64,000 nucleotides of DNA, taken from assembly GCA_028023455.1 (NCBI GenBank), contig JAQFVV010000036.1, positions 7,623,576-7,687,575 of the forward strand, in the 5' to 3' direction. The position numbers were made by a program, and so were the translations under genes. The stretch is from Epiperipatus broadwayi (Eukaryota; Onychophora; Udeonychophora; Euonychophora; Peripatidae). The notes under the pieces were generated by a model. That model was not told the origin of the DNA and made no database searches. It saw nothing but the letters and a program-made list of their open reading frames with translations. Shown piece by piece: positions 1-8,959 of the stretch (positions are counted from its first letter, which is position 1; every line of letters starts with the position of its first letter).

Positions 1-164
1 CAAGGCTGTAAACCTTAGCAATGAGCGTCTGAAAAAATCGTCACTAGGGACCTCTGTAGGTCTTTAAAACACATTCTTCATAGCGTAAGCATGTGTTTTA
101 AAGACCTACAGAGGTCCCTAGTGACGATTTTTTCAGACGCTCATTGCTAAGGTTTACAGCCTTG
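1..164. repeat. Perfect 74-bp-arm palindrome (foldback)
   Basis: Bases 1-74 are the exact reverse complement of 91-164, with a 16-base loop (75-90). I checked the arms base by base and found no mismatch. The left arm starts at the window edge, so the true arms may be longer. It lies in what corresponds to the 3' flank of Merlin copy 1; the homologous stretch of Merlin copy 2 (near 7200) lacks it, so it is an insertion. Perfect arms suggest a very young foldback MITE, or a fold-back assembly artefact. Confidence 0.95.
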
Positions 165-1266
165 TTAAAACTATATTATATAAAAAATGTAAGAAATAAA
201 ATACCAAATGAATTCTACTTACAAATAGAATAGTCACTGCGGTGGACTGAATTCTCTTATATGTTGCAAAATAGCAAAGAGTCATCTTTGAAGCATTGCC
301 TCCACATAAATTCTGTCAAATGGGAAACTAGGTGTTGTCTAACTATCTCTGTGCTTTTTATTCTGCCATTTTACTAAGCCCACAACCTTTATATTTTGAG
401 TGTGAACTCCGATTGATGGGTCTACAAAATTGTATGTGTGGTTTACTTGAAGCTCATCGTATCTGACCTCCTTTAATTCTTCGTTTTTATAACCTTTCCA
501 GCAGTTGCTGTAAATTGTAGACCGTTCCTCTTTGATGGCTTGCATCAAAGTGGACGCGGTTCTGTCTCAAATGGCTTTCACAAAACATTGATCCATCTCC
601 CTGCAAATACCACTGAATATCCATTGCTGTGGGAGTAGTCTGCCTGTGTTATTTTATGTTTTGAAGAAAGACTTTCATCTACTTCGACGATTCTGTTAGG
701 GCTGATTTTCATTTTTTTCTTCCGTAAGAGTCTTCAGGTGCACACTTCATGGAGATAGTTATTCCAACCAACCACTGTTTTACTCGCGATTTGTAATTGA
801 TCTTCACAAAATCGTACCGATGTCAGTTCCCATAACTTAATATCTTTCTTTTTCTTTTCTTGTTTTTTTTCAAGACATTTTGGTTAATTAGTAATAAATG
901 GTAATTATTAATAAAATTTGATAAATTAGTAATAAAATTAGTAATAAATCAGATCAAAATATAAAATGAGCAATAAATCAGTAATAGATCAGCAATCAAA
1001 ATATTCAATTTTTACAAAATATTCAAAATGGGGGATGAGATACAATAAAAAACACCGCACTTAGTCAACAGAAGCAGGTAAAAGACAGATATTTATCAGA
1101 ATTCACCCAGTATTCCAAATCTCGAAGGTGACCACAAAAACACCTTGACCATTTTTATCGATTAGTCATGCCAATGTTTCAGTTGCCATGACATTGTTTT
1201 GATTTTTCACCGATGATATCTACCGATGGGTTTTGTAGTATGTCATAGCATAGTTAATACCAAAGC
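165..1266 (-). mobile_element. Merlin (IS1595/ISXO2-like) DNA transposon, decayed copy 1
   Basis: This is homologous over most of its length to the better copy at 4435-8887: the transposase 3' half, the stop codon context, and the terminal 180 bases (1080-1260). The right end at about 1256-1266 ends in TAGTTAATAC, as in copy 2. The left end is interrupted by the palindrome at 1-164 and otherwise lies outside the window. The element abuts a LINE ORF1 whose frame resumes at about 1275, so Merlin inserted into that LINE. Confidence 0.75.
219..845 (-). pseudogene. Merlin/ISXO2-like transposase, 3' half, broken (copy 1)
   Basis: DDE transposase relic of the Merlin superfamily (related to bacterial IS1016/IS1595), which would cut and paste its element. 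The readable blocks are the first catalytic region (VDES), the IYSNCWKGY block, the VNHTYNF block and the HTQNI region. They are spread over several frames with stops and are collinear with copy 2. The N-terminal third is missing: upstream of about 845 the sequence becomes AT-rich repeats. The stop at 221-219 sits in the same context as in copy 2. The second putative catalytic Asp is Asn (AAC codon), as in copy 2. Confidence 0.8.
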
Positions 1267-1274
1267 ACCATTGC

Positions 1275-2202
1275 TATCAGCTTTAATTTGCATTAAAGAA
1301 TTATTGACATTTAATTTGGTCAATATTTCCTTTAAAATATTTTTATTATCACAACAACTTACATCAGAATGTTCATTATCTTTCATAATTAAACTTTCAC
1401 TTTGTTTACTTCTGTATCAGTAGGTAAATCATTAAATAAATTTGTTGATTCAGTAGAGATCATTTTTAAATTTTGCTGTTCTATTAAGTCACTGTAAGAG
1501 CATTTTAAACATTTATAATAATTTTTCCCATTTTCGGTTAATAATTGTAAATCAATTTTTTTTAAGTTAATGCATTTTAAATGAAATTTATTATCACAAA
1601 TACCATTACATTCAATATATTTCTGATATTCATGATTAATAATGTCTTTACAAATTCCACATATTTCCCTTAAATTGATAGGAGAATCGAAATAATAATT
1701 CTTAAAACAAGTATTATGAATTTTTTGTTCACATATTTTACAACAAATCCTTTCTTGTCTTCCATATATTAAATTGTCACAACGAGACATGTTCTTTGTT
1801 TTATAGTATCCTGTTTGACTTGATCAGTTATTTTGTTTTTTGTTTAACAGTTGAATGTTTGATTCTATTAAATCCATTATTTTGTTTGAGTTGATCAGAT
1901 ATTTTACTTTCTGCAGTTTCAAGATTATCTTCATTTGAAGTTTGTTCTACTGAATTTTTCAGTTTTTCTAAATCAACTAAAATAGTTTCAAATGCTTCCA
2001 TTTTGTTTTTAACATTTGAGTTATTATCACATTGTTCACATATATAACATTCTAATTCTTTTTCATTTTTATGTTGAAATGTCACAGTGAGTTTTGTACA
2101 TGATTCATGAAACTTTTTATTACATACTTTGCATCTAATTCTTACTTGCTTACCAAATATAAGCCCATTACATAAAGCATACGGTGTTCCACCTATAATC
2201 AA
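1275..2202 (-). pseudogene. Non-LTR retrotransposon ORF1 relic with PHD-like zinc fingers
   Basis: Two adjacent minus-strand open segments (2202-1828 and 1790-1389) encode Cys/His-rich modules. The first has CKVCNKKFHESC with a later CYICEQC. The second has CKICEQKIHNTC and a later C-H-C cluster with FHLKC. These resemble PHD-type fingers known from ORF1 of CR1/jockey-like LINEs; the ORF1 protein would bind element RNA. After the stop at 1389 a readable Asn/Lys-rich segment continues in a shifted frame to about 1275, where Merlin copy 1 begins. No ORF2 is present, so the rest is outside the window or lost. PHD assignment is by cysteine spacing only; a host PHD gene fragment is a less likely alternative. 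Confidence 0.6.
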
Positions 2203-2584
2203 AATTCTTCTTTTTTATTTTTATACTTTCTGCTGATATTTGAAAATTCAATTTAAAATTGAATTAATATTGAGCAGATTTATTTCAGTTTAAACTATTT
2301 TTAAATTTAAATCTTTTTTTTATTTATTTCTATTTTGATTGTTAAAATGACAATATTTTTCAGACATTATAGAATGAAAATTTTATTATTATTGTTGTTG
2401 TTGTGGTTGTCGCCATCGTCGCCGCCACCGGTGTTCTAGATTAAAGACGTTCAATTTTTTCTCCCTTGATTTTTGTTTTGTTTTACTGTATTTTTATGTA
2501 GATGTCTGAAGATTTGTATCTTTTTCTTAATATTTAAGAATTAGATAAAGGCTTGAGTTAATATTTTGAATCTTATGTCTTAGC
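2203..2584. other. Intergenic; trinucleotide tract
   Basis: No coding signal. Positions about 2383-2437 hold a short trinucleotide-rich tract (ATT, then GTT, then GCC/GTC units) that is unusually GC-rich for the neighbourhood. It could be the 3' tail of an older insertion or the junction between the minus-strand ORF1 relic and the plus-strand LINE A. Confidence 0.4.
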
Positions 2585-2625
2585 TCCTCACTGATGAGAG
2601 CTATAGCTCGAAACCGGTCTGGGGA
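2585..2625 (+). ncRNA. Type I hammerhead ribozyme motif
   Basis: The conserved elements occur in order. Stem I 5' strand is TCCTCA (2585-2590); core CTGATGA is 2591-2597. Stem II is GAGC/GCTC (2598-2601, 2606-2609) with a TATA loop, starting with the canonical G-C pair. Core GAAA is 2610-2613. A minimal stem III is ACC/GGT (2613-2618), and cleavage would follow C2619 in a GTC. Stem I closes with TGGGGA (2620-2625): six pairs including one G-U. All core residues are canonical. Stem III has no loop, so efficient cleavage would probably need a dimer, as described for the short-stem-III hammerheads of Penelope-like elements and retrozymes. It lies 169 bases before LINE A ORF1, in its presumed 5' UTR. 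Confidence 0.85.
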
Positions 2626-2793
2626 TGGGGACCATCATAGATAAAAGCTTCATGTATTTTCTCTTGTAGCATTTATCATAAAAAAAAAAAATTAAGCTTG
2701 TTTAGAGCTAGTAGCAGGCTCTTTATATATTACATATTGGTATTTATTTTTATTGTGTTCGTAAATTAGGATTTGATTCGATTTGCTTATAAA

Positions 2794-3696
2794 ATGTCTT
2801 CCTGCAAGACTTGTAATGAATTACTAACTAAAATGGAAATTTTGTTTCATGTATGTGCTCAATGTTAGGAGAGGCAACCTATAGACGAATGTCTTTTTAA
2901 AAAGCAGGCATGGAGATGTAATGTTTGTAGAATTCCACCTGATGATGACGATTCTGTTATGGTAAATAATACTGATTCTTCGAACTTGATTTTAAATATT
3001 TTTGAAAAATTAAAATTACTTCCGGTTATACATATGGCAATTTCAGAGCTTACAATTACGGTTACGAAGCTTCAGGTTGACATTGATTTTTTGCGGGGTA
3101 AAGTTGATAAAAATAATGATAATTTATTCCAATTGTCAAATATATATGATTCTTGTGAAAACGAAGTCACTTTATTAAAGGAAAAAATTGACTCTATGGA
3201 ACGTTCACAGTTGGATTATGAAATTGAAATACAAGGTGTTCCCTTTTGTGAAGATGAAAAATTGACTCTATGGAACGTTCACAGTTGTGAAGATGAAAAT
3301 TTATCTTCAATTGTTCCGAAGTTAGCTGAAAAACTTGAAATTGAAAACTTTACTGCTAATTGCATTGAGAATGTTTATCAGAAAAAAATTAAATCTACTA
3401 ATATAGCAGGTTTTATTGTTGCTCGCTTTATTTTGGAAAATTTAGCTAAATCATTTTTATTGAAAAGAAATGTTATTAAATTGGTTTCTGATTTTTTGTT
3501 AATGGAATCTACTCAGCGTGTACATATTAACCAACATATAACTTCGCATACTAGGCAACTATTATGGATGGCAAAGCAAAAAATGTGTGAATGTAAAGGT
3601 TTAGCTTTTATATGTAATGGCTTGGTTTATGTTAGAAATGATTTGAATTCTCCGCATGTTTTAATAAAAAATAAATCTGAGTTGTCACTGTTTTGA
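2794..3696 (+). pseudogene. LINE A ORF1 (Cys-rich N-terminus, coiled-coil middle)
   Basis: Starts at ATG 2794, after an A-rich stretch. One in-frame TAG (about 2866-2868) interrupts it, and the frame then runs on through 2959 to the TGA before 3697. The N-terminus has a Cys-rich module (CKTC, CAQC, then CNVC) resembling the PHD-like ORF1 domains of this LINE type. A heptad-like Leu/Ile-rich segment follows (LILNIFEKLKLLPV, then LQVDIDFLRGKVD), likely a coiled coil for ORF1 multimerisation. A 22-base segment (ATTGACTCTATGGAACGTTCAC region) occurs twice, near 3188 and 3261, a local duplication. ORF2 begins 15 bases after the stop, typical bicistronic LINE spacing. It would act as an RNA-binding chaperone of the RNP. 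Confidence 0.7.
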
Positions 3697-3711
3697 AATT
3701 TATTTCCTAAC

Positions 3712-4316
3712 ATGAAGCTTGATACATTTTATCCTCATGGTGATACTTTAAATATTTTTCATATGAATATACGAAGTGTTAGATCTAATTTTGATGAATT
3801 TGTTGTGTATTTAAATGATTTTCTTGCCGGTTTTTATGATGTGATAGTTTTAACTGAATCTTGGATTTCCATCAAAGAACAGCCTTTATATGTTCTGGAT
3901 GGCTATTCAAATATTCTTTCTCCTCATGCTTCATGTTCAGGTTGTGTATTAATTTTTGTGAAAGAAAACATTAAATTTACATATCGTAATCCATTTCTTG
4001 CCTCTGTAGAATGTGTTTCGATTCATTTGAATTTACCTTGTTTTGTCTTAACTATTATTGCTTTATATAGATCGTGTACAAGTATCATTTTGGATTTTAT
4101 AGATGAACTTGATGTGTTATTGTCTGATTTGCATACTACTTAAGTAATTCTTATGGGAGATTTGAATATAGATTTATGTAATAATCTACATGGGCCTACT
4201 GTACGGTATTTGAATTTGCTTTATAGTTACGGTATTAATCAAGCTATTTTTTCATCTACTCGTATTACTAAATCTTGTCAATCCATTTTGGATCATATAT
4301 TTATCAGATTAAACTA
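3712..4316 (+). pseudogene. LINE A ORF2, apurinic-type endonuclease domain
   Basis: N-terminal APE-like endonuclease that would nick target DNA for target-primed reverse transcription. Visible motifs in order: NIFHMNIRSV (N-terminal Asn motif), VLTESWI (catalytic Glu), and, after an in-frame TAA at 4141-4143, ILMGDLNIDL (the GDxN block) and LDHIFIR (a LDHI block typical of jockey/CR1 endonucleases). The terminal SDH motif is readable as ISDHFARF near 4356-4380, after another stop. Beyond about 4385 the frame jumps directly to an RT motif, so most of the RT fingers and palm are deleted. Confidence 0.8.
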
Positions 4317-4399
4317 GAATCAAAGTTATGGTTCGTCTGTACTAAATATTTTTATTTCGGATCATTTTGCAAGATTTATTTTTTTTACCTTTAGAATCT

Positions 4400-4433
4400 A
4401 AGATTTATGGTTTTGCAGATAATATTGCTTTAT
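4400..4433 (+). pseudogene. LINE A ORF2, RT catalytic motif fragment (FADN)
   Basis: Reads KIYGFADNIALSV: the reverse transcriptase motif C region, normally FADD, with the second catalytic Asp mutated to Asn. It directly abuts Merlin copy 2. The same RT domain resumes at about 8960 on the other side of Merlin, so this short piece locates the Merlin insertion inside the RT domain. Confidence 0.7.
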
Positions 4434-4443
4434 CGGTAGTTGG

Positions 4444-4641
4444 GTATTAACTAAGATATGACGTACTACACCCGAAGGCATACTGCTCAAATTTTACAAT
4501 TTTCAAGATAACGTCTCCTAGTGATCTCCGAACAAACGTAATCGATAAAGTTTGTCCACAGATCACATGGAGAAGTCACCGAGAAGATCATAAGATTAGA
4601 GTAGTATGCCTTCGGGCAGTACGTCATATCATAGTTAACAT
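4444..4641. repeat. 198-bp foldback (MITE-like) sharing the Merlin terminus
   Basis: Left half 4444-4536 and right half about 4548-4641 are imperfect inverted repeats over nearly their full length. The outer block is TATTAACTAAGATATGACGT against its inverted partner at 4639-4600; the inner block CTCCTAGTGATCT pairs with the segment around 4552-4574. The outermost ~27 bases match the Merlin inverted repeat. Either it is a short non-autonomous Merlin derivative inserted at the end of the larger one, or the left end of this Merlin family is itself a large hairpin. Confidence 0.75.
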
Positions 4642-4699
4642 CAAAGAAGGAGAGACAAATATCCACCATGTCGCCAAACCCTGAAACCAAGAAATGGAA

Positions 4700-5490
4700 T
4701 AATAAGTAAAATGTCCTAAAATGTAAATATAAATATTTAAGAAAATCAACAGAATTATTAACGATATGTAATAATCAAACAAAAATGGGAAAAATTTCTC
4801 TGGAAAAAAAAATGGAATAATAACTTAAATGGCATTAACGATTACAATTATTAACGATATTTAATAATCAAAAATCAAGAAGCAAAAAGCATTCGAATTA
4901 TTAACGATATAAAATAATCAAAAAGAATTAAAATTATTAACGATATTTAATAATCCAAAACCAGTATTTTCAATGATATTTTGGTATATATGGGAGAAAT
5001 TGTTCCAAAAGAAATCGAAAATCATTAGAATTATAAACGATATTTAATAATCCAAAATCATCATTTTCAATGAAAATGTAGTAAAATGTAAATATATAAG
5101 AATCAAAAAACATTACAATTATTAATAATCAAGAATCAAAAAGCATTCAAATTATTAACGATATAAAATAATCAAAAAGCATTAAAATTATTAACGATAT
5201 TTAATAATCAAAAATCTGTATTTTCAATGATATTTTAATAATCAAACAAAAATGGCAGAAATTGTTCTAAAAAAAAATGGAAAATCATTACAATTATAAA
5301 CAATGTTTAATAATCCAAAATCATCATTTTCAATGAAAATGTAGTAAAATGTAAATATTTAAGAATCAAAAAGCATTAGAATTATTAACGATCTAGAAAA
5401 ATCAAAAAGCATTAAAATTATTAAGGAGATAAAATAATCGAAAATCAGTTTTTTCAATGATATTTTAATAAACAAAAGAAATAATAGTTA
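4700..5490. repeat. Degenerate minisatellite, ATTATTAACGATATTTAATAATC core
   Basis: The core (fresh copies near 4747, 4848, 4895, 4933, 5030, 5150, 5187) recurs about every 45-50 bases. It is set in a longer unit carrying AAAATGTAGTAAAATGTAAATAT (near 5070 and 5335). It is very AT-rich and non-coding and lies in the 3' part of Merlin copy 2. Confidence 0.75.
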
Positions 5491-5499
5491 AACCCAAAT

Positions 5500-5900
5500 T
5501 CATTACTTACAAGTAACTGCCTTTAAAAAAGGTAAAATGGCCGAATTTGACAAGCAATTTTTACCTGTACTGTTTTCAGACAATAATTATAAGCAATATT
5601 TAAGTAATCAACAAACAAAAGCAAGGAATAGGTAAAAAATCATATTTTTTTTTTGGGGGGGGGGTGTTATTTAATAAACCCAAATTGATTACATTTAAAA
5701 AAAGGGGGGGGGGGAATTGTTATGAAATATTTACTACAAGTAATGGTCTTTCATAATTGCTGCGATACTCAACAAGATAAAATGGCGGATTTTACAACAA
5801 ATTTTTAGCCATAGTTTTCAGAATATAATTATAAGCCATATATAAATAATCGAAACAAGGTAAAATCTCTCTTTTTTTTTTTTTGGGATGGTATTTAACA
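5500..5900. repeat. Two diverged ~190-bp repeat units with poly-G runs
   Basis: Segments at about 5505-5640 and 5690-5870 resemble each other (ACAAGTAA..., AAAATGGC, caaATTTTTA, TTTTCAGA, AATTATAAGC). A third unit lies at about 7138-7260, on the other side of the pogo-like insertion. Each of the first two is next to a G10-G11 run (5655-5664 and 5704-5714), striking in such AT-rich DNA. Confidence 0.6.
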
Positions 5901-5941
5901 AAAAAACCAAAAAAAAGAAATTGTTTTAAAAATTTAAAGTA

Positions 5942-7135
5942 CACCTGGGTCTCATTTTACGCGATAGATAGGTTCCTCAAAAAGCACGCGCAAATGAAAT
6001 CGCGCAAAAATAGACGTAACTTACATTGAAAAAGGGAGGATGCGGTCTGTGATTTTTCAAAATTCGCGTAAAAGCAAAACACCAATGTAAAATTACTTTA
6101 AAATTCGCGCAAAAAAAAAAAAAGGAAATAAAATATGACTAATAAAAAATTTCAAATTTGAAAAAAATTGATACAAGACAAACTTTTTTTAACTATAGTA
6201 TTTAATTTTATTCAAAATAATATATTTTTATGCATAATTTACAGTACAGTCATTTATATTTTTTTATACACGTTTTAATTATTATTGCTATTTGCCCAAA
6301 AACACGTTAGTTTGCAAACTAGTAAAAAAATCAGATTCTCATGTGATGTGATGTGATGTATTTGGCTTCTCCTTAAACGAAGTCAAGAATATCTCAGCAA
6401 TTATTCTCACAAGAGAAATACAACTAGCGCCAAGTTCACTCTCATGTTGTGTTAATAGTTTTCTGTTGATGACGATGACGATTTTATTAATTGTTTATGA
6501 ACTTAGACTTATGTTAATAAAAAGACATTTATTCACCACTGCTGGGAAAAATTTAATTAAAATTAACAACTAAAAATTAAATTATTTTGCCTTTAATTTT
6601 CAATTCCGTTTAAAAATCAAATTTCGTTTTACATCGCATTAATTTCAAGTCGCCCGTAAGTAATTTTTAAATTGTTAATTACAATTAAAAATCAGATTTT
6701 AATTGTGCCCACTGCTATTACTGACCTTTTAAAAATAAACTTGTGGACACTAAATGATTAATAATTGATTACGTTCTTTTTTTAAAAAGCAAAAACAGAA
6801 TGTGATTTAAAATGCAAAATTAACACGCACAATGTTTGAACAAATTTACATTATAATCTTGTAAAATTTAATGTGTGTATACATAAAATGTGGAAATCAT
6901 GATTTTAATTTCATTATTGCATAAAATCATACTATTATAAAGCACTGAAAATATTGAAATTACTAAGATGAAAGTAGAATTCCAATAATGTGCTATTACT
7001 TTCAATATAACGTAAGTGCGCGAAATTTATTATTTAAAGTAATAGCGCATTATCGGAGGTCGACATCCGGTAAAACACGAATCGCGTAACTTCAAAATCA
7101 TGTTAAATAAGTCTGCGTAAAAAGAGACTCAGGTG
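5942..7135. mobile_element. Pogo/Tigger-like non-autonomous DNA transposon (1.19 kb)
   Basis: Inverted termini CACCTGGGTCTCATTTTACG (5942) and, on the other strand from 7135, CACCTGAGTCTCTTTTTACG; 18 of 20 match. Both ends are flanked by TA (5940-5941 and 7136-7137), the target duplication of Tc1/mariner/pogo elements. The subterminal GCGATAGATAGGTTCCTC and the many CGCG/GCGC words resemble pogo/Tigger termini. No transposase is recognisable inside. It interrupts one of the ~190-bp repeat units of Merlin copy 2, so it is younger than that Merlin. Confidence 0.8.
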
Positions 7136-7259
7136 TATAAACAATTTCTTTTCTGAGCTACTGCGATTATGAAAAAGGAAAAATGACGCCATGACAAGCA
7201 ATTTTCCCCAAACCGTTTTATGAAACAAAATTACAAAAGTAAAAAAAAGTAAATTGTAC

Positions 7260-8106
7260 TTACAAATGAAATTCACAGTGTGGACTGAATTCTCGGATAT
7301 GTTGCAAAATAGCAGTAAAAGGATCATCCTTGAAGCATAGCCTCCACATGAATTCAGTTAAATACGAATCCAGGTGTTGTCTAGCTGTTCCTCTGTGCTT
7401 TTTGTTCCGCCATTTTACTAGCTTCCACAACCTTTCTATATTTTGAGTGTGGACTCCAGTTGAAAATTGTAGGTGTGATTGACCTGAAGGTGATCATATC
7501 CGGCCTCCTTTAATTCATCATTTTTGTAACCTTTCCAGCAGTTGCTATAAATCGTAGATCCTTCCTGTACATTGTCTCTGATGGCTTGCATGAGGTTCTG
7601 TCTTGAATGGCTATCACAAAACATTCATCCGTTTCCCTGCAAACACCACCGAATATCCACTGCTGGGGGAGTACTCTGCCGACATTATTTTTTCTTTTTG
7701 AAAAAAGACTTTCGTCAATTTCAAAAACTCTGTTAGGTCTTTCAATTTTGACTTTTTCCTTATGTAACAGTCTCCATGTGCAGATTTCCCGAAGATAGTT
7801 GTTCCAGTCGATGGCTGTTTTACTTGCGATGTCCAACTGCTCCTCACAAAATCGAATAGATGTCAATTCTTTACACCATCTGTAAATAAATCTGATTGCA
7901 GGGACAAAACTGATTCGGGATCCTTCGAACGAAGTCCCTTTTCTGATAGCGATTCTTTTATAACAGTCTTCGTAGTTCTTAATGTATATAGTCATAGGAT
8001 GGCCGTTAATGCAACATTTCCCACTCGGGATGATTCCATATCTTTGTAGAAATTCAACTGCTTCAGCCTCAGAAGATGGTAAGTTCCACAACTTAATGTC
8101 TGACAT
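7260..8106 (-). pseudogene. Merlin/ISXO2-like transposase (copy 2, nearly full length, two frameshifts)
   Basis: Starts at ATG 8106 (MSDIKLWNLPSSEAEAVEF) and ends at TAA 7262-7260; about 280 residues when read through, usual for the family. The N-terminal region has a decayed zinc-ribbon-like GKCCINGH and an HTH-like segment (QLDIASKTAIDWNNYLREIC). The DDE domain has EIDESLFSKRKNN (first Asp), VLPQQWIFGGVC, CFVIAIQDR, then after a frameshift near 7595 the IYSNCWKGY block, [12 protein letters not shown], and after a small deletion near 7462 [14 protein letters not shown] (catalytic Glu). The second Asp is Asn (AAC), as in copy 1. Product would have been a nuclear transposase. Confidence 0.88.
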
Positions 8107-8129
8107 ATTTTTGTTGATTAATTAGCAAT

Positions 8130-8690
8130 AAATTTTCGGGAACGGTACTTGAGTATTACCTAAGCAAAAAATTAGCAATAAATTCAAATATTAGCACTTG
8201 AGTATTAACTAAGCAAAAAAATTAGCAATAAATTGTAAAAATTAGCCCTTAAGTAAAAAAATTAGCAATAAATTGTACAAATTAGCACTTAAGTATTAAC
8301 TAAGCAAAAAAATTAGCATAAAATTGTACAAATTAGCACTTAAGTATTAACTAAGCAAAAAAATTCAAAAATAGCATCAAAAATTATTAAGCAAAAAAAA
8401 AACAGAACTAAAAAAAATTAGCAATAAATTCAAAAATTATCAAAAATACCTTTTTCTTGAAATACGACAGCAGGTAGACAGAAGTAAGCAGCAAAAAACA
8501 CAGAACTAAGCTAAAATAAGCACAAAATTAGCAATAAATTAAAAAATTCTCAATAGTAAGCAAAAAATTAGCAATAAATTCAAAAATTATCAAAAATACC
8601 TCTTTCTTGAAATACGCATAAGCAAAAAATTAGCAATAAATTCAAAAATGATTAAGCAAAAAAAAAAACACTTCTTTCTTGAAATAAGAC
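8130..8690. repeat. Minisatellite, TTAGCAATAAATT unit, ~50 bp
   Basis: At least four near-identical ~50-base units (AAAATTAGCAATAAATT, CAAATTAGCACTTAAG, TATTAACTAAGC) between 8140 and 8400, then looser copies to 8690. The TATTAACTAAGC piece within each unit matches the terminus of the Merlin inverted repeat, so the array carries many internal copies of a terminal-repeat core. It lies just upstream of the transposase start. Confidence 0.75.
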
Positions 8691-8959
8691 AGCAGGTAAA
8701 AGAAAGATATTTACCACAATTCACCGCAGTATTATAAAATCTCGAAGGTGATCATGAAAACACCTTGACCACTTCTATCGATTAGTCATGCCAATGTTTC
8801 AGTTGCCATGGCATTGTTTTGGTTCATCGTCGATCGTATCTACCGGCGGCTTGTGTAGAACATCATAGCTTAGTTAATACTCAACTACCCTTATCTTATG
8901 CTGCAGTTTCATAAAATTTTGTTGAAAAAATAATTAATGATAATTTAATCCTAATTAGT

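Larger units (their letters stand above)
4435..8887 (-). mobile_element. Merlin (IS1595/ISXO2-like) DNA transposon, copy 2, with nested insertion
   Basis: Terminal inverted repeats: left 4435-4470 (GGTAGTTGGGTATTAACTAA...) and right about 8852-8887, whose reverse complement reads TAGTTGAGTATTAACTAAGC; about 30 bases align with few mismatches. Candidate 8-bp target duplications are GCTTTATC (4427-4434) and CCCTTATC (8888-8895), 6 of 8 matching; Merlin elements make 8-9 bp duplications. Flanking LINE A RT sequence is collinear across the insertion. Inside are a broken transposase (8106-7260), a foldback at the left end, minisatellites on both sides and a pogo-like element (5942-7135). Confidence 0.75.

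Noticed and set aside
2941-2953. CTGATGATGACGATTCTG as a second hammerhead near LINE A
   Set aside because: Lacks the GAAA core and pairing stems; it is codons of an Asp-rich stretch of ORF1.
8130-8690. Regular repeats as a CRISPR array
   Set aside because: Units are directly adjacent and AT-rich with no unique spacers, in a eukaryotic transposon.
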